The notes under the pieces are model-generated. The model had not been told where the DNA came from. It searched no databases and saw only the letters and a list, made by a program, of their open reading frames with translations. A program made the translations under genes and the position numbers. Positions 21,780 to 30,775 of a stretch of DNA of 64,000 nucleotides are shown in pieces. The stretch covers positions 62,001 through 126,000 of the forward strand of contig NZ_JAUSBA010000045.1 in the NCBI RefSeq assembly GCF_030652235.1. The letters are read 5' to 3'. Every line of letters begins with the position of its first letter. Within the stretch, counting starts at the first letter, position 1. The stretch comes from Cypionkella sp. GTDB lineage: Bacteria > Pseudomonadota > Alphaproteobacteria > Rhodobacterales > Rhodobacteraceae.

Positions 21780-22427
21780 ATGCTGACCCTGACCCGCGCG
21801 CTAGCGCTTTGCCTTAGCCTGTCCAGCCCCGCGCTGGCCGAATGTGTGACGCCCGCCAGCCTTGCAAATGGCGTCAGCTTCACGCGTCAGGATGGCCGCC
21901 AAGGCCTTATCCACACCGAAGGCAAACGCTTTGCCATTGATTATGCAGTGAATTCCAACACCGCTTGGCAGGATAAGCGCGAGTCGTGGCTGGGGATTTA
22001 CGATGCCGAATGGACATGGGTGCCGACTGACACCTATCAAGCCGAGGGCGGGCCCGGCGGGACGTTCAGCTATAGGTTTGCCACCCAACCGCCAATGCCG
22101 CAGGCTGGCACGACATGGGACACCACCGTAACCGAGCGTGGCGCGCAGGCCGTTCGGTTCAAACTTGGCCCGGTTGCGATCTCGCAACGCGACCGCACCA
22201 GTTACAGCGTCAACTACCGCTTCATGGCGGAAGCCACCGCCAAGCTGTCCGGCTGCAGCTATCGCGTACAAACCGTCGAGGCGGTGTTTCGCAACAAAAC
22301 CACCGACCTGACCCGCCGTTGGGTTTACTTTCCCGACCTCGGCTTTGGGCTGGAAACTCAAGTGGTTGACCGCAACGGCGACGCCAGCCGCGACCTTGGC
22401 CTGATCTCACTGACCCCGAAAGGCTAA
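21780..22427 (+). CDS. Secreted hypothetical protein inside the urease operon
   Basis: 215 aa with a clear signal peptide (MLTLTRALALCLSLSSPALA) and a cleaved mature start at ECVTP. The rest is beta-rich and soluble (GKRFAIDYAVNSNTAW, TQPPMPQAGTTWDT, RRWVYFPDLGFGLE). I do not recognise a family. It lies between ureC and ureE with only 3 bases before ureE, so it is cotranscribed with the urease genes. A periplasmic product in an otherwise cytoplasmic system could relate to nickel or urea handling, but that is only inference from position. Confidence 0.8.
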   Translation: MLTLTRALALCLSLSSPALAECVTPASLANGVSFTRQDGRQGLIHTEGKRFAIDYAVNSNTAWQDKRESWLGIYDAEWTWVPTDTYQAEGGPGGTFSYRFATQPPMPQAGTTWDTTVTERGAQAVRFKLGPVAISQRDRTSYSVNYRFMAEATAKLSGCSYRVQTVEAVFRNKTTDLTRRWVYFPDLGFGLETQVVDRNGDASRDLGLISLTPKG

Positions 22428-22430
22428 CCC

Positions 22431-22913
22431 ATGCTGCCCGCCCGATCCTTGCTGCGAAATGCCACCGATGGCGCGATAGATCGGGTGATCCTGTCCTATG
22501 ACGAACGTTTCCTGCGCCGCAAACGCCTGACCTGCGTCAGTGGCGACAGCTTCATGGTTGATCTGGCCGAAACGATTTCGGTGGAAGATGGCGATGCCTT
22601 TCTGCTTGACGATGGCCGCAAGGTCGCCGTGGTTGCGGCCGAGGAACCCGTGGTGCGGGTGACGGGCAATCTGGCCCGTCTCGCATGGCATATTGGCAAC
22701 CGCCACACACCCTGTCAGGTGATGGGCGACCATCTGGTGATCCGCCGTGATCCGGTGATTGAAGCAATGCTAAAGGGCCTCGGTGCAACCCTCACCCTGC
22801 ACATCGCCGCCTTCCGCCCCGAAGGTGGTGCCTATGGTCATGGCCGCACGATGGGCCATGATCACGGCCCCGCTGGTCATTTCGCACTGAACTTCGGGGC
22901 CGCGCATGGCTGA
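22431..22913 (+). CDS. ureE: Urease accessory protein UreE (nickel metallochaperone)
   Basis: 160 aa. The N-terminal domain and the metal-binding domain (HIGNRHTPCQVMGDHLVIRRD) fit UreE. The C-terminus is histidine-rich (YGHGRTMGHDHGPAGH), the usual nickel-binding tail. It delivers nickel to UreG. The gene overlaps ureF by 8 bases. Confidence 0.95.
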   Translation: MLPARSLLRNATDGAIDRVILSYDERFLRRKRLTCVSGDSFMVDLAETISVEDGDAFLLDDGRKVAVVAAEEPVVRVTGNLARLAWHIGNRHTPCQVMGDHLVIRRDPVIEAMLKGLGATLTLHIAAFRPEGGAYGHGRTMGHDHGPAGHFALNFGAAHG

Positions 22914-23547
22914 TGCAACCGACCGCCTCCGCCTTGTGCAGTGGCTTTCCCCCGCCTTCCCGATCGGGGCATTCGCCTATTCCCAAGGGCTTGAGGTCGC
23001 CATCACCGACGGCGACATCAAAACCGCCGCCGATCTGGAAGCGTGGATCGCCGCTATCTTGCGCCACGGCTCGGGCCGGATTGACGCGATCATGCTCGCC
23101 CATGCCCGCAAACCGGTTGCCGATCTGGCAGGGCTGACCGATCTGATTCTCGCCCTCGCCCCCAGCGCCGAGCGTGTCACCGAGCTGCAAGAACAAGGCC
23201 GCGCCTTCGCCCTCGCCATCAGCGCCATCACAGTCACCAATCACCCCGCCCGACCCTACCCCATCGCCGTGGGTGCCGCGACCGCCGCGCTCAACGTCAG
23301 CACCACCGAAGTCCTCACCCTCTGGCTGCAAGGCTTGGCCGCCCAACTCACCTCCGCCGCCGTGCGCTTTGTGCCGCTGGGTCAGACCGACGGCCAAAAA
23401 GTGCTGGCCCGCCTCGCGCCCCGCATCATCGCCCTCGCCACCGAATATGTCAAAGCGCCGCTGTCGGCGCTGCATTCCAGCGCCCTCCGCGCCGATATCG
23501 CGGCAATGCGCCACGAAACTTTACCTGTTAGGATCTTCCGCACATGA
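22906..23547 (+). CDS. ureF: Urease accessory protein UreF
   Basis: 213 aa, all-helical, starting [23 protein letters not shown] with the conserved [16 protein letters not shown] segment. UreF bridges UreD and UreG and controls UreG GTPase during urease maturation. It overlaps ureE at the 5' end and ureG at the 3' end (ATGA), so the three are translated together. Confidence 0.95.
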   Translation: MADATDRLRLVQWLSPAFPIGAFAYSQGLEVAITDGDIKTAADLEAWIAAILRHGSGRIDAIMLAHARKPVADLAGLTDLILALAPSAERVTELQEQGRAFALAISAITVTNHPARPYPIAVGAATAALNVSTTEVLTLWLQGLAAQLTSAAVRFVPLGQTDGQKVLARLAPRIIALATEYVKAPLSALHSSALRADIAAMRHETLPVRIFRT

Positions 23548-24164
23548 GCAACCCAAACGGTCCTCTCCGTGTCGGCATCGGCGGCCCGGTGGGCGCGGGC
23601 AAAACCACGCTGACCGAACATCTCTGCCGCGCCCTCGCCAAGCGCTGCTCGATGGCCGCGATCACCAATGACATTTATACCCGCGAAGACGCCGATTACC
23701 TGACCCGCGCCCAAGTCCTTCCCGCTGCCCGCATCCGCGGGGTTGAGACCGGCGGCTGCCCACATACCGCGATCCGCGAGGATGCCAGCATCAATCTCGC
23801 CGCCATCGCAGATCTGCGCCAGAATTTCCCCGACCTTGACCTGATCCTGATCGAGAGCGGCGGGGATAACCTTGCCGCCACCTTCTCGCCGGAACTCGCC
23901 GACATCACCATCTACGTCATCGACACCGCCGCAGGCCAAGACATTCCGCGCAAACGTGGTCCCGGCCTCACCCGCTCTGACCTGCTGGTGGTCAACAAAA
24001 CCGACCTCGCGCCTTACGTTGGCGTCGATCTGGCGCTGCTGGAATCCGACACCAAAACCGCCCGCGCCCATCGCCCCTATGTGCTGGCGCAGTTGCGCAA
24101 TGGCATGGGCATCGACGATGTGGTGGCCTTTCTGGAACGCGAAGGCGGCTTGATCCTAACCTGA
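23544..24164 (+). CDS. ureG: Urease accessory GTPase UreG
   Basis: 206 aa. P-loop [13 protein letters not shown] (about residues 11-23), the nickel-binding motif [13 protein letters not shown] with the CPH triad, [15 protein letters not shown], and the guanine-specificity motif NKTDL. UreG hydrolyses GTP to transfer nickel into UreC. It is the last gene of the operon; a minus-strand gene ends 66 bases later. Confidence 0.97.
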   Translation: MSNPNGPLRVGIGGPVGAGKTTLTEHLCRALAKRCSMAAITNDIYTREDADYLTRAQVLPAARIRGVETGGCPHTAIREDASINLAAIADLRQNFPDLDLILIESGGDNLAATFSPELADITIYVIDTAAGQDIPRKRGPGLTRSDLLVVNKTDLAPYVGVDLALLESDTKTARAHRPYVLAQLRNGMGIDDVVAFLEREGGLILT

Positions 24165-24172
24165 CCGCCAAA

Positions 24173-24198
24173 TTGCTCTTTTCGAAATACTCAAACGC
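24173..24198 (-). repeat. Dispersed intergenic motif, copy 3 (weak)
   Basis: On the minus strand it contains GAGTATTTCGAAAAGAGCAA, sharing the GAGTATTT core and a following purine run with the family, but not the GCCAAGATGA half. It sits between the convergent ends of ureG and the ProC-like gene. Confidence 0.3.
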
Positions 24199-24229
24199 CA
24201 ACCTTACCGCCAGCACACCCCCAGCAGAC

Positions 24230-24997
24230 CTAGCGCCCCGGCACCATCCGCGTCAGCACACCATCCATCGCCTCATCCCAAGCAGCCAGTGCCCCGCGCG
24301 CCTCCAGCACCCCCACCAACTGTTCCGTAATCCCACCCTTGGTCGTGACCCCCACCGCGATCTCATCCAAACCCGCCTCGGCCTGCAACAACACCTCGGC
24401 ATTGCCCCGAAAGGTCTCAGCCACCAAGGCCCGCGCCGTCACCGCATCCAACCCCTGCCGTTCATACCAGCGCACCAGATGCCGCAACAGGAAGATCGAC
24501 GCGCCGGACATTGCGCCAAACACCGCCGCTGTCTCAAACGCTTGCGGGTCGGCAAAGCGGTGCACTGGGCCAAGCAGCGCCAAAAACGCCTCCCAGTCCG
24601 CATCGCCGGGATAGAGCAACGACGGTCCCGACGAAAACGCATTGGCAAACCCCGGCATCATTGCACAGAACGCCTCAGCCGGGGCCACCGCTGCCGTCAG
24701 ATCGGCCAAAGACGCCCCCGCCATCGCCGAACATACCGACTGTCCGTCGCGAAACTGCAAAGCCTCCAGCACCACAAGCCCGGTCGCCGCAGGCAGACAG
24801 ACCAGCACCATCTCGCACTGATCGACCACAGCCTGATTGCTTTCCGCCACGCTGCACCGATACGTCTCCGCCAGCCGCGCCGCCTTGTCACCCGAGCGCG
24901 GGCTGAGCACAAACTCCACGCCCCCAGACTGCGCCCTGTTCGCCCCACGCACCAGATATTCCGCCAGATGCCCAATGCCTAAGATGCCGATCTTCAT
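24230..24997 (-). CDS. Pyrroline-5-carboxylate-reductase-like NAD(P)-binding protein
   Basis: 255 aa. Rossmann motif GILGIGHLAEYL (4-15) and the later CLPAATGLVVLE and CSAMAGASLADL stretches give the ProC fold, followed by an all-helical C-terminal half with VAETFRGNAEVLL and TTKGGITEQLVGVLE, which resembles the ProC signature. True ProC makes proline; this divergent copy may reduce another imine or keto substrate. Its start overlaps the stop of the HemL-like gene by 4 bases (ATGA), so the two are translationally coupled and probably act in one pathway. Confidence 0.75.
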   Translation of the reverse strand: MKIGILGIGHLAEYLVRGANRAQSGGVEFVLSPRSGDKAARLAETYRCSVAESNQAVVDQCEMVLVCLPAATGLVVLEALQFRDGQSVCSAMAGASLADLTAAVAPAEAFCAMMPGFANAFSSGPSLLYPGDADWEAFLALLGPVHRFADPQAFETAAVFGAMSGASIFLLRHLVRWYERQGLDAVTARALVAETFRGNAEVLLQAEAGLDEIAVGVTTKGGITEQLVGVLEARGALAAWDEAMDGVLTRMVPGR

Positions 24998-26313
24998 GGC
25001 ATTTCTTCCAACACCTGCGCCATCGCCGCACTGGTGGCCGAAATATCCGCCTCGGTATGCACCACCGACGACAGCGAATGCAGCGTCGCCGAGGGGTTCA
25101 TATAGATGCCCTTATCCATTAGCCGCAGCGCAAAATCCCTAAACTTCGCCCGATCCACATGGCCACAGAAATCACGGTAATCCGTCACCGCCTCCAGATC
25201 GGTGAAGAAGATCTGGAACATCGAATTCACCCCCTGCACCACGATCTTGTGCCGGTTCGAATGTTTGGCGACCTTGCGCACCTCATCCGCCATCGCTTTG
25301 CCCAAATTCTTGATGCGGCGAAATCCCGACTGATCATCCGCCAGCATGGTCTGCAACATCACCTTGGTGACATGCAGCGCCAACCGCCCGGCGTTATGGG
25401 TGCCAAAATGCAGCACTTTTCCCCATTCGAGGCCCGCCATCACTTCCGCCCGCCCGCCGATCATCGCCATTGGCAAACCGCCCCCCAAGGCCTTGCCATA
25501 GGTGACGATATCGGGCGTCAGCCCGTAGAGTTCCGCACACCCCCCGGCCGCCAGGCGAAACCCCGTCACCGTCTCATCCAGGTAAAACAGCGCGCCATGC
25601 TGCTGGCACAGCTCCTGCATCCGCATGAGGTATCCCGGTTTCGGCGGGATCACCCCCATATTCGACATGACACCTTCGGTGACAACGCAGGCCGTCTGAG
25701 CCCCGTGCAAAGCCATCGCCCGCTCCAGCGCTTCCACGTCATTCCAGCGCACCACAATGGTGTCCGCCTGCGCCTCGGGCGGTATCCCCGAGCTGTCACA
25801 AATCCGGATCGGATCATTCGGATGCCCCAATGCCGCCAAAGGCATCGGGTTGGTATTGAGCAAGACGTTATCCGCCCAGCCGTGATAATGCCCCTCAAAC
25901 TTGATAATCTTGCGCCGCCCGGTATGGCCGCGCGCCAACCGAAACGCCGCCATGCAGGCTTCCGTCCCGGTATTGGCAAAGCGCACCTTATCGACATGCG
26001 GCAGCATCCCGACAAGGATCTCCGCCACCTCAACCTCAACCTCCAACGCGGTGGCGAAATGACTGCCGCGCAGGATCTCGCGGCTGACAACCTCGACAAT
26101 CGCCGGATGCGCATGGCCCAAAGGCAACGCGCCAAATGCCATCATCCAATCAATATATTCCCGCCCATCGACGTCATAAAGCCGCGCCCCCGCGCCGTGG
26201 CTCATATAGCGCGGCGCCCCGCCAAAGGTCGCAGGCCCGCGTGAGGCCGAAGACACCCCCTCGACCAGCACCTTCATCCCACGTTCAAACAATGTCTGCG
26301 ATGTATTGGCCAT
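24994..26313 (-). CDS. Class-III aminotransferase, glutamate-1-semialdehyde aminomutase-like
   Basis: 439 aa, PLP-dependent. Visible are the substrate entry region (GHAHPAIVEVV), the cofactor-binding Asp in LDETVTGF (D246) and the Schiff-base lysine K274 in TYGKALGGGLP. It resembles HemL, but coupling to a ProC-like reductase and the distance from other haem genes suggest a catabolic or specialised aminotransferase instead. ATG 26313 has GGGAGGAT upstream; the open frame extends to 26529, but the extra 72 residues look non-coding. Substrate unknown. Confidence 0.85.
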   Translation of the reverse strand: MANTSQTLFERGMKVLVEGVSSASRGPATFGGAPRYMSHGAGARLYDVDGREYIDWMMAFGALPLGHAHPAIVEVVSREILRGSHFATALEVEVEVAEILVGMLPHVDKVRFANTGTEACMAAFRLARGHTGRRKIIKFEGHYHGWADNVLLNTNPMPLAALGHPNDPIRICDSSGIPPEAQADTIVVRWNDVEALERAMALHGAQTACVVTEGVMSNMGVIPPKPGYLMRMQELCQQHGALFYLDETVTGFRLAAGGCAELYGLTPDIVTYGKALGGGLPMAMIGGRAEVMAGLEWGKVLHFGTHNAGRLALHVTKVMLQTMLADDQSGFRRIKNLGKAMADEVRKVAKHSNRHKIVVQGVNSMFQIFFTDLEAVTDYRDFCGHVDRAKFRDFALRLMDKGIYMNPSATLHSLSSVVHTEADISATSAAMAQVLEEMP

Positions 26314-26440
26314 CTGCGATCCTCCCGAAACTGCCAAACTATCGCGCGCAATCTCCACGGCGCGCAACACCAGCACCGACACGCATCGGCGCATTTTTGC
26401 CAATGCATTTTGCCTCATCTGCAAGCCCGGTTTGCTTGCC

Positions 26441-26465
26441 CCTTTCACATTGCCCAAATATCCCG
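26441..26465 (-). repeat. Dispersed intergenic motif, copy 4
   Basis: Minus-strand reading GGGATATTTGGGCAATGTGA followed by AAGG. The right half CAATGTGAAA is identical to that of the copy at 60525-60549. Confidence 0.5.
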
Positions 26466-26587
26466 GGGTCCAACCGCTTTGGCGCGCAAATGCGGTTTGG
26501 GCAGCGCCCCGGGGCATCAACAGGCGCAATCGTTAAAAATCCGTTAAAACACCCACCCCAAGCCACTGTTATAAAACAACAATAAAA

Positions 26588-26604
26588 GGTCCCGAGTTGG
26601 GACC
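26588..26604 (-). terminator. GGTCCC hairpin, copy 2: terminator of adenine deaminase
   Basis: On the minus strand, GGTCCCAACTCGGGACC follows the adenine deaminase stop after three bases and is itself followed by TTTTATTGTTG. The stem plus T-rich tail fits an intrinsic terminator. The 17-mer is identical to copy 3 at 60638. Confidence 0.75.
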
Positions 26605-26606
26605 CG

Positions 26607-28307
26607 TTATGGCATCACCTCAAACCGATCCACATCGACCATGCCATGATCGGTGATTTTAAGATGCGGGATCACTGGCAGGCACAGGAAAGCCAGCTGC
26701 AAGAACGGCTCCTCCAGCGTCACCCCCAACGATACCGCCGCCGCCCGCAGGGCCACTAAATCCGCCCGCACAGCCTCGAACGAATTCAAACTCATCAACC
26801 CCGCCACAGGCAGCGCCAATTCCGCCAGAACCCGCCCCGCCTCCACCACCACAAACCCGCCCTCAATCTCGCCCAGGCGTTTCACCGCCAGCGCCATATC
26901 ATCGTAATCCGCCCCCACCACCGCGATATTGTGGTGATCGTGGCAGACCGTCGAGCCAATCGCGCCGCGCTTTAACCCGAACCCCTTCACGAACCCAGTG
27001 GCCTTGTTCCCATTCGCCCCGTGCCGCTCTATCACCGCGATCTTCACCAGATCGCGGGCAATATCAGGCCGCTTGTCGCCATCCTGGGGGGCGATATCAA
27101 AGGTCAGATGCTCGGTGATGATCTTGCCCGGCAAAATCCCGATCACCGGCGTTTCCACCCGATTACCGCCGGTGCGGAAGTGATGCGCTTCAATCAACGG
27201 TGCCTTCACTGAATGGCGCGCCACCTCGGGGATCAGATCCCGCGCGGCAAAGGCCGCGTCGGTGATTTCAACGCCGCCCGTAAACACCCGCGCCACGCAG
27301 CAGCTTTCCAGACTGTCGATCACCGCAATATCCGCGCGTTTTCCCGGAGCGATCAAACCGCGATCCTTCAGCCCGAACGCCTCTGCCGCCGACAGGCTCG
27401 CCGCCCGATACACCGCCAAAGGTGGTGCCCCCAAAGCAATCGCAGTGCGGATGATGTAATCCAGATGGCCATGCTCGCCGATATCCAAAGGGTTGCGGTC
27501 ATCGGTGCAAAAGCACAGATACGGCGCATGGCGCTCGGTCAAAAGCCCCACCAACGCGTGCAGATCCTTCGACACCGAGCCTTCCCGGATCAGCACCCGC
27601 ATCCCCTTGCGCAGCTTTTCCAGCCCCTCGTCATAAGACGTCGCCTCGTGTTCCGTCCTGATCCCTGCCGCGATATAGCCGTTCAGGTCGAGGCCTGACA
27701 GCAAAGGCGCGTGGCCATCGATGTGGCGGCCTTGGAACGCCTCTAGCTTGGCCATGCAGCCGGGGTCTTTGAACAAAACGCCGGGGTAGTTCATGAATTC
27801 CGCCAACCCAATCACCCTCGGGTGATCCATCAGCGGCAGCAGATCAGCAGCGTCCAACCGCGCGCCCGTCGTCTCCATATGGGTCGAAGGCACGCAGGAC
27901 GACAGGTTGACGCGGATATCGATCAGGGTGCGGGAGGAAGCTTCAAGGAAGTAATTGATCCCGATCAACCCACAGACATTGGCGATTTCGTGCGGGTCAC
28001 AAATGGCGGTGGTGACGCCGTGTGGACTTACGCAGCGGTCGAATTCAAACGGCGTCACCAGCGAGGATTCGATGTGCAGATGCGTGTCGATGAAGCCCGG
28101 CACCAAGATTTGACCCGAAACATCAATCTCGACCTTGCCCGAATAGTCACCGAACACCCCGACGATGCAATCACCGCAGATCGCCACGTCAGAGGCCACC
28201 AATGCGCCGCTGATCAGATCATAGACGCGGCCACCTTTCAGCACGATATCGGCGGGCACCACCCCGCGGCCCTGATCAATTCGGTCGGACAATGCTGCTT
28301 TTGGCAT
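26607..28307 (-). CDS. ade: Adenine deaminase
   Basis: 566 aa, amidohydrolase superfamily. The metal motif DTHLHIESS, the CDPHEIANV stretch, [17 protein letters not shown] and CFCTDDRNP fit adenine deaminase (Ade), which converts adenine to hypoxanthine and ammonia; so does the C-terminal domain with [27 protein letters not shown] precedes the ATG at 28307. It stands alone between a terminator hairpin and a divergent permease gene (DMT family), which could conceivably serve purine export or uptake, though that is only positional. Confidence 0.95.
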   Translation of the reverse strand: MPKAALSDRIDQGRGVVPADIVLKGGRVYDLISGALVASDVAICGDCIVGVFGDYSGKVEIDVSGQILVPGFIDTHLHIESSLVTPFEFDRCVSPHGVTTAICDPHEIANVCGLIGINYFLEASSRTLIDIRVNLSSCVPSTHMETTGARLDAADLLPLMDHPRVIGLAEFMNYPGVLFKDPGCMAKLEAFQGRHIDGHAPLLSGLDLNGYIAAGIRTEHEATSYDEGLEKLRKGMRVLIREGSVSKDLHALVGLLTERHAPYLCFCTDDRNPLDIGEHGHLDYIIRTAIALGAPPLAVYRAASLSAAEAFGLKDRGLIAPGKRADIAVIDSLESCCVARVFTGGVEITDAAFAARDLIPEVARHSVKAPLIEAHHFRTGGNRVETPVIGILPGKIITEHLTFDIAPQDGDKRPDIARDLVKIAVIERHGANGNKATGFVKGFGLKRGAIGSTVCHDHHNIAVVGADYDDMALAVKRLGEIEGGFVVVEAGRVLAELALPVAGLMSLNSFEAVRADLVALRAAAVSLGVTLEEPFLQLAFLCLPVIPHLKITDHGMVDVDRFEVMP

Positions 28308-28393
28308 GGTAATCTCCTTTTGAATAGGGAAGCTTATGCCAGAGACTTCGTCCAGTGCGGAATTGCTGGAATGTCCTTCATGCCGAGGTTGCC

Positions 28394-29353
28394 ATGCAAG
28401 ACCCCACTCATCCCGCAGGCCATCCTCCCGCCCGCCCGTTGCGCGGCATTGGCCTGAAACTCGGCTCGGTGGTGGTGTTCATTGTGATGGCCTCGCTGAT
28501 CAAGGTGACATCCCAGCATGTGCCGCCGGGGCAGACGGTGTTTTTTCGCTCGTTCTTTGCGATCCCGGTCATCGTGATCTGGCTGGCAATGCGGCAAGAA
28601 CTCGCCACTGGGTTTCGCGCCCATAATCTGTTCGGGCATTTCTGGCGCGGGTTGATGGGGACGATGGCGATGGGCCTCGGCTTTGCCGGGCTGGCCTATC
28701 TGCCGCTGCCCGAGGTCACCGCGATTGGCTATGCCTCGCCGCTGCTGGTTGTGGTGTTCGCCGCGATGTTTCTGGGCGAGGATGTGCGGCTGTTCCGCAT
28801 CGCCTCGGTCGCTTTGGGGCTGGCCGGGGTGATGGTGGTGTTGTCGCCGCGCTTGACCATCGTGTCGGGTGATACGGCCTCCACGCGAGAGGCGTTTGGC
28901 GCGATGCTGGTGCTGTGTGGGGCGTTTTGCGCGGCCTTGGCGCAGGTGTTCGTGCGCAAACTGGTGCATAATGAGAAGACCGCCGCAATTGTGTTCTACT
29001 TCTCGCTGACCTCGACTTTGCTGTCGCTGACCACGCTGCCGTTTGGCTGGGTGGTGCCGACGCCGCTGGAAACCGCGCTGCTGGTGTCTTGCGGGCTGTT
29101 GGGCGGGGTCGGTCAGATTTTGCTGACCTCCAGCTACCGTGAGGCCGATGCGTCTTTGGTCGCACCGTTCGATTATGCCTCGATGCTGTTCGCGCTGCTG
29201 ATCGGCTATTTCGCGTTTGACGAGGTGCCAACGCAGACCATGCTGATCGGCGCGGGGCTGGTGATTACGGCAGGCATCCTGATCATTTGGCGCGAGCGCA
29301 AGTTGGGGTTGGAGCGTGCCAAGGGTCGTAAAGCGATGACGCCGCAGGGCTAG
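28394..29353 (+). CDS. DMT-superfamily (EamA) permease
   Basis: 319 aa with ten predicted membrane spans in two EamA repeats (first around [19 protein letters not shown], second around [19 protein letters not shown]). Substrates of this superfamily range from amino acids to purines and cannot be read here. ATG 28394 has GAGG 4 bases upstream; an ATG-like start at 28355 would add 13 non-conserved residues. The tail is basic ([15 protein letters not shown]), consistent with a cytoplasmic C-terminus. Confidence 0.88.
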   Translation: MQDPTHPAGHPPARPLRGIGLKLGSVVVFIVMASLIKVTSQHVPPGQTVFFRSFFAIPVIVIWLAMRQELATGFRAHNLFGHFWRGLMGTMAMGLGFAGLAYLPLPEVTAIGYASPLLVVVFAAMFLGEDVRLFRIASVALGLAGVMVVLSPRLTIVSGDTASTREAFGAMLVLCGAFCAALAQVFVRKLVHNEKTAAIVFYFSLTSTLLSLTTLPFGWVVPTPLETALLVSCGLLGGVGQILLTSSYREADASLVAPFDYASMLFALLIGYFAFDEVPTQTMLIGAGLVITAGILIIWRERKLGLERAKGRKAMTPQG

Positions 29354-29384
29354 CGCCACGATTTTCGCGGTGAAAATCGTCTGG

Positions 29385-29993
29385 TTAGCCCCAGTGTATC
29401 ACCACGTCGGCGGGGCGGCTGTTTTGCGTCACCCGGCGGATGTTGGGCAAATCATTGTTGTCGATCCAAGCCCGCGCCTCGGCGGGCGTTTTGCCATAAT
29501 GCGCCCAGCGGGCTTGCAGGCGGCGGTCGAGTTCTGCTTCCGACACGTCAATCCACACGGTCAGATCGAACAAAGGGGCGGCTTGGGGCCAAGGCGCCTC
29601 GTTCAGCAACAGGTAGTTGCCTTCGACCACCAGCAGGCGATCCGCAGCAGTCACAATATCAGCCCCGGCGCGGGAAATCTCCAGATCGCGGTCAAACAGC
29701 GGGATGGCGATTTCATCCTCGACCCGCAACCGACGCAAAAGGTGGAAGAAACCTTGCGCGTCGAAGGTATCGGGCGCGCCTTTGCGATCCCGCGCACCGC
29801 GCGCGATCAACACCGCGTCATCGTAGTGAAAGCCATCCATTGGTACGGCCTTTGCACCCTGACCCAAGGCGCTTACCAATTCCGCCGCCAAGGTGGATTT
29901 GCCCGCCCCCGGAGGGCCAGCAAGGGCGGTCAAAAACCGCCCTTGGCCTTGGGCGCGTCCCCGGATGATCTCCGCAAGTTCTGCCGGCGTCAT
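29385..29993 (-). CDS. frcK: FrcK-like sugar/nucleoside kinase
   Basis: 202 aa. P-loop GPPGAGKST (26-34), MDGFHYDD and the VEGNYLLL segment place it in the uridine-kinase/phosphoribulokinase-like group, as does the FrcK protein that closes the fructose import operon of Sinorhizobium. It probably phosphorylates the imported sugar, but substrate is unproven. The start overlaps the frcA stop by 4 bases, so it is the last gene of the frcBCAK unit. Confidence 0.85.
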   Translation of the reverse strand: MTPAELAEIIRGRAQGQGRFLTALAGPPGAGKSTLAAELVSALGQGAKAVPMDGFHYDDAVLIARGARDRKGAPDTFDAQGFFHLLRRLRVEDEIAIPLFDRDLEISRAGADIVTAADRLLVVEGNYLLLNEAPWPQAAPLFDLTVWIDVSEAELDRRLQARWAHYGKTPAEARAWIDNNDLPNIRRVTQNSRPADVVIHWG

Positions 29994-30775
29994 GCCTGTT
30001 CCACAACACCTTCGGGCAGTTTCGCCCCGGTCATAAAGGCCACCGCGTCGGACATCGAATAGTCCTTCGGGTTGATCTCACACAACCGCCGCCCCAAACG
30101 GTGGATGTGGATGCGGTCGGCGACCTCGAACACATGCGGCATGTTGTGGCTGATCAGGATGATCGGGATGCCACGCGCCCGCACGTCGCGGATCAGCTCC
30201 AGCACCCGGCGGCTTTCTTTGACGCCCAAGGCTGCGGTCGGCTCATCCAAGATCACAACCTTAGAGCCAAACGCCGCCGCGCGTGCCACGGCCACGCCCT
30301 GACGCTGACCACCGGACAGCGTTTCCACCGCCTGATGGATGTTCTGAATCGTCATCAGGCCGAGTTCTGACAGCTTGTCACGGGCGAACTGCTCCATCCG
30401 TGGACGGTCCATCTGGCGCAAAACCGATCCCATGAAACCCGGCTTACGCCATTCGCGCCCCAGAAACATGTTGTCGGCAATCGACAACGCCGGTGACATC
30501 GCAAGGTTCTGGTACACCGTCTCAATGCCCTCGGCCCGCGCATCTTCTGGGCCTCGGAAATGCACAGGGCGGCCGTCCAACTCAATCGTGCCGTGGTCAG
30601 GGGTCACAGCCCCCGACAGCGCCTTGATGAGGGTAGATTTACCAGCCCCGTTGTCGCCGATCACCGCGACAATCTCGCCCGCGTTCAGATCGAAATCAGC
30701 GCCGTTCATGGCGACAACCGTGCCATAACGTTTCATCAATCCGCGTGCGCGCAGAATAGGAATTACAGCGGTCAT
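29990..30775 (-). CDS. frcA: Fructose-type ABC transporter ATP-binding protein
   Basis: 261 aa, a single ATPase domain: Walker A GDNGAGKST (40-48), Q-loop YQNLAMSP, signature LSGGQRQGV (153-161), Walker B VVILDEPT (173-180) and the switch histidine in ISHNMPHVFE. It energises the FrcC permease. I chose ATG 30775 because it overlaps the frcC stop (ATGA); the frame runs to 30829 without homology. The single ATPase domain, not the duplicated one of RbsA/XylG, is typical for FrcA. Confidence 0.92.
   Translation of the reverse strand: MTAVIPILRARGLMKRYGTVVAMNGADFDLNAGEIVAVIGDNGAGKSTLIKALSGAVTPDHGTIELDGRPVHFRGPEDARAEGIETVYQNLAMSPALSIADNMFLGREWRKPGFMGSVLRQMDRPRMEQFARDKLSELGLMTIQNIHQAVETLSGGQRQGVAVARAAAFGSKVVILDEPTAALGVKESRRVLELIRDVRARGIPIILISHNMPHVFEVADRIHIHRLGRRLCEINPKDYSMSDAVAFMTGAKLPEGVVEQA

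Larger units (their letters stand above)
26314..26606. other. Leader region between adenine deaminase and the HemL-like gene
   Basis: 293 bases on the minus strand upstream of the aminotransferase. It holds the terminator-like GGTCCC hairpin at the adenine deaminase end, AT-rich sequence around 26530-26585 and a copy of the dispersed motif at 26441-26465. No credible small gene is seen. Confidence 0.5.

Noticed and set aside
26314-26529. 72-residue N-terminal extension of the HemL-like protein
   Set aside because: A strong ribosome site precedes ATG 26313 and the upstream translation is not conserved in character.
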